A DNA stretch of 20,077 nt from DATASD01 sp035478835 (lineage in GTDB: Bacteria; Patescibacteriota; Saccharimonadia; Saccharimonadales; UBA4665). Made by a program: the position numbers and the translations under genes. The stretch covers positions 1-20,077 of the forward strand of contig DATIJH010000008.1 in assembly GCA_035478835.1 (NCBI GenBank), given 5' to 3'. Below are positions 1-7,894 of the stretch, piece by piece. Numbering within the stretch: position 1 is the first letter of the stretch; the number at the start of each line of letters is the position of its first letter. The notes under the pieces are model-generated. The model was not told the origin of the DNA. It saw only the letters and a list, made by a program, of their open reading frames with translations, and made no database searches.

Positions 1-988
<988 letters not shown>

Positions 989-1183
989 TTATGTTCTCTC
1001 ATTCGTTCATCCTTCGGGATGAGAAGAATGAGAGGAGTGCATTGACTAGTTATTGATGTTCGTCATGTACGAATATCCGTTTGTTAACGCTTTAACAATA
1101 TCAAATCCGTGTGCATTGTAATGTGGACGCCGAACAGAGTGTAATTTTTCTTACAGACGAAGTCGTAAGTAAGAGTTATGCTA
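989..1183 (+). other. 23S-5S internal transcribed spacer
   Basis: No gene is seen in this spacer and no tRNA. It is a string of hairpins. The largest has arms CTCTCATTC (996-1004) and GAATGAGAG (1026-1034), with an inner CATCC-TTCG-GGATG stem closed by a UUCG tetraloop. Then come GATGTTCG/CGAATATC (1055-1062/1070-1077), TTGTTAA/TTAACAA (1081-1087/1092-1098) and CTTAC-a-GAC/GTC-GTAAG (1150-1158/1162-1169) just before 5S. These are likely precursor-rRNA processing structures. Confidence 0.8.
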
Positions 1184-1302
1184 AATTCGGTGCCCATGGC
1201 GCGAGGGAAACACCTGTTCCCATACCGAACACAGCAGTTAAGCCTCGTAGCGGTTACAATACTTGGGGTTCACCCCTGGGAAAATAGCACGGTGCCGAAT
1301 TA
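1184..1302 (+). rRNA. rrf: 5S ribosomal RNA
   Basis: This is a roughly 118-base 5S rRNA. The terminal helix I is visible as AATTCGGTGCC (1184-1194) pairing with GGTGCCGAATT (1291-1301), with two G-U wobbles. Internal conserved blocks are GAGGGAAACACCTGTTCCCATACCG and then GAACACAGCAGTTAAGCCTC, as expected for loops B and C of bacterial 5S. It lies about 195 bases after 23S and is followed within 5 bases by a strong terminator, so it is the last gene of the rRNA operon. The ends are set by the outer helix and may be off by one or two bases. Confidence 0.95.
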
Positions 1303-1304
1303 TA

Positions 1305-1338
1305 TAAAAGCCATCCGAATAGGATGGCTTTTATCTTT
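1305..1338 (+). terminator. rRNA operon intrinsic terminator
   Basis: Arms TAAAAGCCATCC (1305-1316) and GGATGGCTTTTA (1322-1333) form a 12-bp stem with a 5-base loop GAATA. The 3' arm ends in TTTTA and is followed by TCTTTT. Confidence 0.9.
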
Positions 1339-1371
1339 TGGCGAACAAACCAAACACTACCAGAAAGATAA

Positions 1372-1400
1372 TTGACATTAGCACAATAGTGTGATAATAT
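1372..1400 (+). promoter_or_regulatory. Promoter of the KGG-protein gene
   Basis: A perfect -35 TTGACA (1372-1377) is followed after 17 bases by TAATAT (1395-1400). An overlapping GATAAT at 1393-1398 (15-base spacer) is a second -10 candidate. The start of transcription would be near 1407, leaving a leader of about 90 bases before the gene. Confidence 0.75.
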
Positions 1401-1426
1401 AGTAGTAATTTCGTGAGGAAATTGAG

Positions 1427-1452
1427 GGTTCCGTAGTCAACGGAGCTTTTTT
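1427..1452 (+). terminator. Terminator-like hairpin inside the leader (possible attenuator)
   Basis: GGTTCCGT (1427-1434) pairs with ACGGAGCT (1440-1447), with U-G wobbles, around loop AGTCA. It is followed directly by a T run to 1452. It is preceded by a second perfect hairpin, AATTTC/GAAATT (1407-1412/1418-1423). It lies about 20 bases after the predicted transcription start and before the coding region, which fits premature termination or a short stand-alone RNA of about 45 bases. Confidence 0.6.
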
Positions 1453-1495
1453 ATTCCTTAGTGCGGAAGCAGGTAAAAGTAAGGGAGAGTCCTAT

Positions 1496-1753
1496 ATGGC
1501 TGGAACAAAAGCTGGCGGCAAGGCTGCCGCCGAAACGAACCGGAAGAACCACGGCAAAGACTTTTACGCACGCATTGGCGCAATGGGTGGCAAAAAGGGA
1601 CGCACCGGTGGCTTCTATGCAAACCGTGACTTGGCTCGCATTGCGGGTGCCAAGGGTGGTCGCATTTCGCGCCGCACCAAGAAGGCCCAAGACCTGGCTG
1701 CTGCAGCTACGACTGCAGACGAAAGTCAAAACGACGAACAGATTGCTGCATAG
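1496..1753 (+). CDS. Small KGG-repeat (stress-protein-like) protein
   Basis: This is an 85-residue basic, Gly/Lys/Ala-rich protein. Two copies of a GAxGGxxG motif are seen, GAMGGKKG at residues 28-35 and GAKGGRIS at 51-58, with an Ala-rich acidic tail. These resemble the KGG repeat of the GsiB-like general stress protein family; such small proteins are, as far as I recall, common in Saccharibacteria. The function is unknown; stress protection or nucleic-acid binding are only guesses. The ATG at 1496 is preceded by a good Shine-Dalgarno, AAGGGAGA (1481-1488). A longer reading in another frame over the same bases is not credible because the KGG frame carries the family motif and the ribosome binding site. 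It is monocistronic, with promoter, leader hairpin and terminator of its own. Confidence 0.85.
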   Translation: MAGTKAGGKAAAETNRKNHGKDFYARIGAMGGKKGRTGGFYANRDLARIAGAKGGRISRRTKKAQDLAAAATTADESQNDEQIAA

Positions 1754-1770
1754 CATCCCTGTTGTCTAGT

Positions 1771-1803
1771 AAACTACCTCACGCTTTGTGGGGTAGTTTT
1801 TTT
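1771..1803 (+). terminator. Terminator of the KGG gene
   Basis: AAACTACCTCAC (1771-1782) pairs perfectly with GTGGGGTAGTTT (1788-1799, one G-U) around GCTTT, followed by a T run to 1803. The stem has A-rich bases on the other side, so it may work in both directions. It overlaps the last codons and stop of the convergent minus-strand gene (stop at 1779-1781). Confidence 0.88.
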
Positions 1804-2267
1804 GTGAGCCGGTATGGGCGGCGGTGTCGCGCAGGGCTTACATGCCAGGTGGTACCACAATTAAAGCAGCCATAGCTGTATTCGTCATTCGCAAGGGCTT
1901 TAATGCCGCACCGCGGACAAGTGCTACGCTTATGGAGCCAGTCGCGGTAGGTGTCGAGGCAATCCTCGACATATGATGCATCAATACTGACGCCGTACTT
2001 CTCGCCGAGAGATTTTGCCTCCTCCCATGCAAGGATTTCTTTTTGCAATAGATCGAGGTCATTGCGATAGTCATTATGCCCAAGCAGTGCGTGACCCAGC
2101 TCGTGCAGTAAACCCCAAGCCTCAGAAACAGACCCGTCGCTGCCATAAAAAATAGTATTATGTTGCGGCGACCAGTAGCAGCGGGCACCGGGCTTAAAGT
2201 GCAATTCCGGGTAATTGTGGCGGAGGACGCTAAGCAGTTTTTCCATATCGCGCCCGAGCAAGCTCAT
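1779..2267 (-). CDS. HELGH metallopeptidase-like protein with C-terminal zinc ribbon
   Basis: The protein carries LLHELGHALLGH (zincin-type HExxH; HELGH is residues 63-67 when counted from the longer reading below), followed about 20 residues later by an acidic segment EILAWEEAK that could supply the third metal ligand. Near the C terminus, CPRCG...CFNCG (Cys 125, 128, 142, 145) forms a zinc-ribbon knuckle. Overall it resembles small ImmA/IrrE-like or SprT-like intracellular metallopeptidases, but I cannot name a family. No signal peptide or membrane segment is seen. The reading can begin at 2291, but this gives a 62-base overlap with the upstream ROK gene, so I prefer the internal ATG at 2267 (MSLLGRD); 2246 is a third choice. 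It is probably co-transcribed with and coupled to the ROK gene. Substrate unknown. Confidence 0.75.
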   Translation of the reverse strand: MSLLGRDMEKLLSVLRHNYPELHFKPGARCYWSPQHNTIFYGSDGSVSEAWGLLHELGHALLGHNDYRNDLDLLQKEILAWEEAKSLGEKYGVSIDASYVEDCLDTYRDWLHKRSTCPRCGIKALANDEYSYGCFNCGTTWHVSPARHRRPYRLTKKLPHKA

Positions 2268-3048
2268 AACATCCGTATATGACGGCCTCATCCGGTCGGG
2301 CAGCCTTTAAAAGCGCCGGCAATGGGGTGAGTGCCGTCGTATATGTTGAAAGTTCCTGAGTGAGCCAAGGCTGGAATCGTTCGAAGTAATTACTCACAGC
2401 GCCACCGAATACGATAGCATCCGGCTCTACGACTGCAATCAGTTCCAATATGCCCAGCGCTAAATCTTTGGCAATGGCATGCCAAGTGGCAGTATCTTGG
2501 ATTTCTGAAGCGCGCTTTCCGTACCGCTCGACGATTGCTTTACCCGAAGCAAACTCTTCCCATGGCGTAAGCTTTCCGTCGTGTTCAAGCATCATGCTGC
2601 CACTTTCCGCATCAATGAGCGCCGGATCAAGTATGCCGTCTTGCGCTACGCCAGTTCCGATTCCGGTGCTGACGGTGATATATAGTATGCGCCGGTACTT
2701 ACCCCTAAGTAGTGCAGCTTCGGAAAGCGTCGCAAGTTTGGCGTCATTCTCGATTATCACGGGGTAGTGCAGAACTTTTGCAATGTCGGCCTGTATGGGC
2801 ACGTTTTCCCAGTCTAAGTTACCAAAAGCAAGCGCTACACCGGTGGATCGATCAATCCTACCTGGAACTGCCACGCCGGCACAGGTGAAATTTTTTGTAG
2901 ATAATTTGTCTACACATTGTGCCAATTCGGCAAGGAAAGTTTTGTAATCCGGCGGGGTAGGGAACTTTATGTGCTCTCCCAGTACGCCCTCGTCGCTGAA
3001 ACAACCGACTAAGGTTTTTGTGCCGCCGATATCTATCCCCAAGTACAT
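2230..3048 (-). CDS. ROK-family sugar kinase (glucokinase-like)
   Basis: This 272-residue protein begins with GIDIGGTKT, the phosphate-1 loop of the ROK branch of the hexokinase/actin superfamily. It has AGVAVPGRID (57-66), the catalytic segment IENDAKLA with the expected base Asp102, and the phosphate-2 loop STGIGTG (127-133). A late FGGAVS fits the adenosine site. It should phosphorylate a sugar or amino sugar with ATP in the cytosol; the substrate cannot be read from the sequence. The classical ROK zinc-binding signature (CxCGxxGCxE) after the STGIGTG loop is absent; in its place is LEHDGKLTPWEEFASGKAI, and the protein is shorter than typical members (about 300). The ATG at 3048 gives the canonical N terminus. 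It diverges from the rpsA-like gene, and its 3' end overlaps the metallopeptidase-like gene. Confidence 0.87.
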   Translation of the reverse strand: MYLGIDIGGTKTLVGCFSDEGVLGEHIKFPTPPDYKTFLAELAQCVDKLSTKNFTCAGVAVPGRIDRSTGVALAFGNLDWENVPIQADIAKVLHYPVIIENDAKLATLSEAALLRGKYRRILYITVSTGIGTGVAQDGILDPALIDAESGSMMLEHDGKLTPWEEFASGKAIVERYGKRASEIQDTATWHAIAKDLALGILELIAVVEPDAIVFGGAVSNYFERFQPWLTQELSTYTTALTPLPALLKAARPDEAVIYGCYELARARYGKTA

Positions 3049-3058
3049 AGTCTACATA

Positions 3059-3067
3059 AGTGTACCA
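3059..3067 (-). promoter_or_regulatory. Extended -10 promoter of the ROK gene
   Basis: On the minus strand TGG-TACACT (an extended -10, TGn plus hexamer) ends 10 bases before the ATG at 3048. This predicts a 5' leader of only about 3-4 bases. No clear -35 is seen, which is acceptable for an extended -10. Confidence 0.5.
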
Positions 3068-3093
3068 TTCCCAGGCCAGTTAGGCTACGCACT

Positions 3094-3122
3094 TTGACGT
3101 AATCAGAGAAAGCAAGTATAAT
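3094..3122 (+). promoter_or_regulatory. Promoter of the rpsA-like/infB operon
   Basis: TTGACG (3094-3099), 17-base spacer, perfect TATAAT (3117-3122). The start would be near 3129, giving a leader of about 80 bases that contains the strong Shine-Dalgarno AGGAGG at 3194-3199. Confidence 0.85.
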
Positions 3123-3210
3123 GAAAGTAATCTTGCAGCTTGGGAGGCCGCGTCAACGCGATGCCAACTTAGCTAACGGAAATACACTACATAAGGAGGC
3201 ATGACAAAAC

Positions 3211-4278
3211 ATGTCAAAGAATACTAACGTAACTATGGACGAATTGCTCGCGCAGCATGACGTCAAACAACTTGAGGCAGGCGAGGTTGTCGAGGGAATT
3301 GTTGATTCCGTTCGCAAGCACGAAGTCTGGATCGACCTCGGCGCCAAAGGCGTCGGCGTTGTAATGCGCCGCGAAATCGGCCACGGCCAGACGCTGAACG
3401 TCGGCGACACCGTAACGGTGAGCGTTATCGACCCAGAGCTCGATGAAGGCCACGCCTTGCTGAGCATGAAACGCGCCGCCAAAGACCGCGGTTGGGACGA
3501 GCTCAAGCGCATTTTTGACGCACAAGAGATTGTTGAAGTCGCGCCATACGATGCAAACCGCGGTGGTTTGCTGGTAGAACTTGAAGGTATCCGCGGCTTT
3601 TTGCCCGTATCTCAATTAGCTGCCGGCCACTACCCACGCGTATCGGGTGCCGACAAGGACGAGATCCTGCAAAAGCTCAATGCTTTGGTTAATAAGCCGA
3701 TCCGCGTCCGCGTGCTCGACGTGAGCCGCAAAGACAACAAGCTGATCTTTTCTGAAAAAGAAGCCGTTAAGGATGACATGCAGGCTCGCTTTGCTCAACT
3801 TAAGGTTGGTGACGTCGTTGAAGGCGTCGTAACTGGCGTTATTGACTTTGGTGCATTCGTGAACGTTGATGGCATCGAAGGCCTGATCCACATTTCTGAG
3901 ATCTCTTGGGAACGTGTTGAAGACCCGCGCGACTACGTCAAGGTTGGCGACAAGGTCCAGGCTAAAATCATTGCTATCGACAAGGACCGCCTGAGCTTGA
4001 GTCTCAAGCAAATGACCGAAGACCCATGGCTTAAAGAAGTAAAAGCCTTTAGTAAGGGTGACATCGTAGAAGGCAAGATCACGCGCATCACACCATTTGG
4101 TGCGTTCGTGCAGCTTTCTCCTTCGGTTGAAGCCCTCGTCCACGTTTCAGAGATGAGCGACGACGAGACGGTTGATCCGGAGCAGATCTTTAAGCTCAAC
4201 GAAAAGAAGCAGTTCAAGGTGATCGACATCGACACCGACGCGCGCAAAATCGCCTTGAGCTTAAAGAGCGCAAAATAG
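3211..4278 (+). CDS. rpsA: Ribosomal protein S1-like protein with four S1 RNA-binding domains
   Basis: This 355-residue protein consists almost entirely of four S1/OB-fold repeats, at roughly residues 20-90, 100-185, 195-268 and 280-355. Repeats three and four are the most typical: VGDVVEGVVTGVIDFGAFVN...GLIHISEISW and KGDIVEGKITRITPFGAFVQ...ALVHVSEMS. In the ribosome S1 holds mRNA to the 30S subunit; E. coli S1 has six repeats, while shorter four-repeat forms are known in Gram-positives and other phyla. The ATG at 3211 follows AGGAGG by 11 bases. An out-of-frame ATG at 3201, one base after the same AGGAGG, opens an 8-codon reading that overlaps the true start. Fifty-four bases separate the gene from infB with no terminator, so the two are likely an operon. 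A related S1-domain regulator cannot be excluded. Confidence 0.92.
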   Translation: MSKNTNVTMDELLAQHDVKQLEAGEVVEGIVDSVRKHEVWIDLGAKGVGVVMRREIGHGQTLNVGDTVTVSVIDPELDEGHALLSMKRAAKDRGWDELKRIFDAQEIVEVAPYDANRGGLLVELEGIRGFLPVSQLAAGHYPRVSGADKDEILQKLNALVNKPIRVRVLDVSRKDNKLIFSEKEAVKDDMQARFAQLKVGDVVEGVVTGVIDFGAFVNVDGIEGLIHISEISWERVEDPRDYVKVGDKVQAKIIAIDKDRLSLSLKQMTEDPWLKEVKAFSKGDIVEGKITRITPFGAFVQLSPSVEALVHVSEMSDDETVDPEQIFKLNEKKQFKVIDIDTDARKIALSLKSAK

Positions 4279-4332
4279 CGCTGCGCAGATCGTTTCTACA
4301 ATTTTACGGCAAAAGAAAGGAGTGCTCTCAAA

Positions 4333-6093
4333 ATGGCTCGGACAATTGAAATCGAAGACATGATTACCGTGGGCACTCTTGCCGAAAAATTAATGCTCCC
4401 GGTTACACGGCTAATCGGTGAGCTTATGAAAAATGGCGTTATGGCCACGGTTAACGAACGGATTGATTTTGACACTGCTCAGATTATCGTGGGCGAGCTC
4501 GGCCTGGACGTGGCGTTAACGCGTAAACCCCAGGAAGAAATCATTTCTTTGCGCGAAAAGCACGTGACAGATAGCGACACTGCAGTGTCGCGGCCACCGG
4601 TGGTGGCAGTAATGGGCCATGTCGATCATGGTAAAACCAGCTTGCTCGATGCAATCCGCGGCGCGCACGTCGCTAAAGGTGAGGCAGGGGGTATTACCCA
4701 GCACATTTCTGCGTATCAGATTACGCATAATGAGCGACAGATCACATTTTTGGACACACCAGGGCACGAGGCATTTGGCGCAATCCGCGAACATGGCGCG
4801 CACCTGACTGATATTGTGGTGATCGTAGTCGCTGCTGATGACGGCATTAAACCGCAGACCTTAGAGGCGATTCGATACGCCCGTAAGGCCGGCGTTAAAA
4901 TTATTGTGGCGCTCAACAAAATTGATAAAGAGGGCGCCGACGCGAACCGCGTTAAACAGCAGCTCGCGGAGCAGGACTTACTTGTTGAAGAGTGGGGCGG
5001 CGATACAGTGGCCATCGAGGTCTCTGCCAAAACCAAGCAAGGCATCGACCAACTGCTTGATATGATCCTATTAGTTGCTGACGTGGAAGACTTCCGTGCC
5101 GAGGTCGACGTGCCGGCAACCGGCTTGATCATCGAAGCACACGTTGAACAAGGTCGCGGTCCGATAGCAAATGCCCTGGTAGAAGAAGGCGTGCTAAAAG
5201 TCGGTGATTTTGTTGTTGCAGGTACAACATATGCAAAGATCCGTAACCTCGAAACGACAGAGGGCGCACCCCTTAAAGAAGCTAAACCTTCGACGCCCGT
5301 TGTAATGACTGGCTTTAAAGCACTGCCTGAATTCGCCGACGAGTTCATTGTTGTAGCAAATGAGAAGACGGCGCGTGCACGCGCGGAGCAGGTGGCCACA
5401 AGTAAGCGGACGAACGGCGCACACGACATGAACAGCAGCGAACTCATTCGCATGATTAACCGCAACAATCAGCTGCAAGAGTTTAATATTATTGTGAAGG
5501 CAGACGTACAAGGCTCCTTGACCTCTGTTGTAGATAGCCTTAAGGCGCTTGATACCGACGAGGTTGGCGTGCGCGTTGTGAGTGCAAGCGTCGGCGCGAT
5601 AAACGAAAATGATGTACATTCTGCGTCAACAAGCGCGGCTATTATCTACGGATTTAACGTGTCTTCTCCTACGAGCATCAAACGTTTAGCTGCTCGCGAT
5701 AAAGTGGCAATCCGGCTTTATAGGGTAATCTACGAACTAATCGACGACGTGAAGGCCGAACTTACAAAACTGCTGGCGCCAGAAGTCATCGAAAAAGAAT
5801 CCGGCCGCCTTGTTGTGCGGGGCGTGTTTAAAACTACGAAGACTGAAGTGATCTGCGGCGGCGAGGTGACGAAGGGCAAACTTATGGCGCCATCGCTGGC
5901 GCGCGTGGTTAGGGGTGCTGATGTACTCGGTGAAGTCGAAGTGGTTAATCTTAAGCGTGGCCCGCAAGATGCTAAAGAGGTGTTCGAGGGCGAAATGTGC
6001 GGGCTAAGCTTCCGCTCGACGTCAAAGATCGAATTGCAAGAAGGTGACCGAATCGAAGTCTTTACGCGTGAGACAATTGCGCGTACGCTGTAA
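4333..6093 (+). CDS. infB: Translation initiation factor IF-2
   Basis: IF-2 is a GTPase that brings formyl-Met-tRNA to the 30S subunit and promotes 50S joining. At 586 residues this is a short form: one IF2-N helical domain (about 1-60) leads straight into the G domain, without the long charged N-terminal region of E. coli IF-2. GTPase motifs are complete: G1 GHVDHGKT (95-102), G3 DTPGH (141-145), G4 NKID (195-198), G5 SAK (231-233). The EF-Tu-like domain II, domain III and the C-terminal fMet-tRNA-binding domain follow, ending in RIEVFTRETIARTL. AAAGGAG (4316-4322) lies 10 bases before the ATG. It is probably transcribed with the S1-like gene. Def and Fmt, which make and process formyl-Met, are a few kilobases away on the other strand. 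Confidence 0.98.
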   Translation: MARTIEIEDMITVGTLAEKLMLPVTRLIGELMKNGVMATVNERIDFDTAQIIVGELGLDVALTRKPQEEIISLREKHVTDSDTAVSRPPVVAVMGHVDHGKTSLLDAIRGAHVAKGEAGGITQHISAYQITHNERQITFLDTPGHEAFGAIREHGAHLTDIVVIVVAADDGIKPQTLEAIRYARKAGVKIIVALNKIDKEGADANRVKQQLAEQDLLVEEWGGDTVAIEVSAKTKQGIDQLLDMILLVADVEDFRAEVDVPATGLIIEAHVEQGRGPIANALVEEGVLKVGDFVVAGTTYAKIRNLETTEGAPLKEAKPSTPVVMTGFKALPEFADEFIVVANEKTARARAEQVATSKRTNGAHDMNSSELIRMINRNNQLQEFNIIVKADVQGSLTSVVDSLKALDTDEVGVRVVSASVGAINENDVHSASTSAAIIYGFNVSSPTSIKRLAARDKVAIRLYRVIYELIDDVKAELTKLLAPEVIEKESGRLVVRGVFKTTKTEVICGGEVTKGKLMAPSLARVVRGADVLGEVEVVNLKRGPQDAKEVFEGEMCGLSFRSTSKIELQEGDRIEVFTRETIARTL

Positions 6094-6108
6094 GCGCCAT
6101 AATTACTG

Positions 6109-6117
6109 TGTTAGAAT
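6109..6117 (+). promoter_or_regulatory. Extended -10 promoter of the DUF5663-like gene
   Basis: TG-T-TAGAAT (6109-6117) fits an extended -10; no convincing -35 is present. Transcription would start near 6124, just before the Shine-Dalgarno AGAAGGA that ends at about 6133. Confidence 0.5.
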
Positions 6118-6139
6118 GAAGCTATAAGAAGGATTATCA

Positions 6140-6946
6140 ATGATTAAGCTAAACGATGATTTGCTACGCGAGCTTGGACTCGACAGCCTTCCACTCGATG
6201 AGAAGAAGCGTCTGCTTGCACACATTTACGAGACGCTCGAAATGCGTGTGGGTATGAAACTTGCTCAGCAAATGACGGATGAACAACTCGATGAATTCGA
6301 GCAGTTTATTAAAAACAATGACGAAGAAGGCGCGCTGCGCTGGCTTGAAACCAAATTCCCGCGGTACAAAGAAGTTGTTTCTAGTGAATTTGAAGCCTTA
6401 AAGGCCGAAATCCGGCAGGTTGCGCCACAAATCCTTGCTGCCGGCAGCGCCGGTAGTATGGGGCCCGCGCCGCAGCAGGGAATGATGCCGCAACAAATGC
6501 CGATGCAGCACATGCCCCAGCAGCCAATGGCGCCAATGCAAGCTCATGCTTCGCAACAACCGCAACAGTGGCAGCCGCCGCAGCCGCCTATGCCTCAGCA
6601 ACAGCCGAACTGGCCGCAATCGCCGGTGCAGCCGCAGCCTATGAGTCCAGTGTCTACTCCATTCCAACAGCCTATGCAGCAGCAACCTTTTCCGCAGCAA
6701 GGGTATGGCACTCCAGCTCCTTCTCCTTACATGCAACCCCAGCAGGCCGTAGCGCCTGTTATGCCGCCAGCTCCGCAGGGACAGCCCCAGCAGCAATACC
6801 CAGCTTCAACTCCTTTTGCGCCTCAGCAACAGCCGCAACAGGCTCAGACTGCGCCGCCATCGACGGCACCATGGTCTGTCGCGCCTACACCTCCTGTCGC
6901 ACCATCTGCTCAAAATCAGCAGCAACAGCCACCGATGGCTGCCTAG
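6140..6946 (+). CDS. DUF5663-like protein with long Gln/Pro/Met-rich tail
   Basis: This 268-residue protein has two parts. Residues 1-100 are charged and helical: LGLDSLPLDEKKRLLAHI, then a segment rich in Glu, Asp and Gln ending in EIRQVAPQILAA. This matches my memory of the DUF5663 type found in Patescibacteria (leucine-rich helices with LGLDxLPxEEK and TDEQLDEFEQ), function unknown. Residues 105-268 are low-complexity Pro, Gln, Met and Ala (repeated PQQ, QQP, PMQ), probably disordered. No signal peptide, membrane helix or sortase motif is seen. It starts 46 bases after infB with a Shine-Dalgarno (AGAAGGA) 6 bases before the ATG and has a weak promoter of its own. It ends 12 bases from the convergent fmt stop, with no clear terminator between. 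The tail could act in oligomerisation or condensate formation, which is only a guess. Confidence 0.8.
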   Translation: MIKLNDDLLRELGLDSLPLDEKKRLLAHIYETLEMRVGMKLAQQMTDEQLDEFEQFIKNNDEEGALRWLETKFPRYKEVVSSEFEALKAEIRQVAPQILAAGSAGSMGPAPQQGMMPQQMPMQHMPQQPMAPMQAHASQQPQQWQPPQPPMPQQQPNWPQSPVQPQPMSPVSTPFQQPMQQQPFPQQGYGTPAPSPYMQPQQAVAPVMPPAPQGQPQQQYPASTPFAPQQQPQQAQTAPPSTAPWSVAPTPPVAPSAQNQQQQPPMAA

Positions 6947-6958
6947 CAGAGAAAAGTC

Positions 6959-7894
6959 TCAGCGCGTAAGGAACAGCTGCTTATAGCCGGCGAGAAAGCT
7001 TTCGCCGGTCATTTCTTGCTTGCCGGCAGGCTTGATACGATCAATTGCCAGGGCGTTCGTGCCGCAAAATACTACAGGCAGCTTGTTCTCGATAGTCGTG
7101 GTGCCCGGCGTCTGACCTGTCGTCTCTAGGACGTGGGCCTTAGTGATAATTACCGCAAGGCTTCCGAAGGTTGCATGGCTCTTGGGCCATTCGGCGAAGG
7201 CCCGGATTTCGCGCTCAAGCGTGGCCGCGTCTTTATTCCAATCGATAATTCCGTCTTCTTTAGTGAGTTTGCGCGAGTACGTAGGAATTACCGAAGGGGC
7301 AAGCGTTACCTCGGATTGGGGTGCGGCTTGCACCTTGCCTTCCGCCCAAAGCGGCAAGATGGTCTGCAAGGTTTGGTCGCTAAGTTCAATAAGCTCGTCG
7401 GTTAGCTCAGGCGTAGTCATAGCGTTATCTATGGCGCAAGGTGTTTGAGCTAAGAGGGAGCCTTCGTCCATGCCGGCCGAAAGAAGCATAAGGCTGACGC
7501 CGGTCCGTTGCTGTCCGCTCAGGATGGAAAAGGTGATGGGGTCGGCGCCGCGCCACTCAGGCAGAAGCGAAAAATGGCTATTCACGATACCAAGCGGGAA
7601 GTAATCAATAACCTCTTGAGAAACGATGATGCCAAAATCTACCAGTACGGCAAGTTCGCTCTTGAAGGGCTTTTGGGTAAATAATGCATCAAGCGACTGT
7701 TTGTCGGTCGCGGTTTTTACTGGCAGGCCAAGCGCTTCGGCTACGCGCAAAACAGGCACATCACCCTTATGGTGTGGTGCCCGTGGCTTGCTAACAACGG
7801 CTTCAATTACGAAGTTTTTTGCCAACAAGACCAGGCTTTTGGCGGCAACGGGGCCGCTACCAAAGAATACTATTGTCTTTGACATCTTTTTCAT
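6959..7894 (-). CDS. fmt: Methionyl-tRNA formyltransferase
   Basis: Fmt transfers a formyl group from 10-formyl-tetrahydrofolate to Met on initiator tRNA. The N-terminal Rossmann-type catalytic domain begins IVFFGSG and contains the signature NSHFSLLPEWRGADPI, with the catalytic Asn105 and His107, and the catalytic Asp143 in AGMDEGSLLA (numbered from the chosen start). The C-terminal OB-like domain begins near TYSRKLTKEDGIIDW. Length 311 is normal. The reading is open to 7918, but I prefer the ATG at 7894 (MKKMSKTIVFFG) because GGAG lies 10 bases upstream; 7885 is a second option. It overlaps the 3' end of def by 38 bases in a different frame, so the two are likely translationally coupled. 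The order def-fmt is a classic pair. Confidence 0.95.
   Translation of the reverse strand: MKKMSKTIVFFGSGPVAAKSLVLLAKNFVIEAVVSKPRAPHHKGDVPVLRVAEALGLPVKTATDKQSLDALFTQKPFKSELAVLVDFGIIVSQEVIDYFPLGIVNSHFSLLPEWRGADPITFSILSGQQRTGVSLMLLSAGMDEGSLLAQTPCAIDNAMTTPELTDELIELSDQTLQTILPLWAEGKVQAAPQSEVTLAPSVIPTYSRKLTKEDGIIDWNKDAATLEREIRAFAEWPKSHATFGSLAVIITKAHVLETTGQTPGTTTIENKLPVVFCGTNALAIDRIKPAGKQEMTGESFLAGYKQLFLTR

Noticed and set aside
1035..1183. tRNA gene in the 23S-5S spacer
   Set aside because: No T-arm or anticodon-arm pattern found.
1178..1375. 65-residue reading over 5S rRNA
   Set aside because: It covers the 5S gene and terminator.
4716..5468. Long antisense reading within infB
   Set aside because: The sense strand has all IF-2 motifs; the antisense product is low-complexity Ser/Ala with no family feature. 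A codon-bias shadow.
6470..6940. Tandem DNA repeat in the Gln/Pro tail
   Set aside because: Repeated CAG/CCG-type codons give low complexity but no fixed-length repeat unit.
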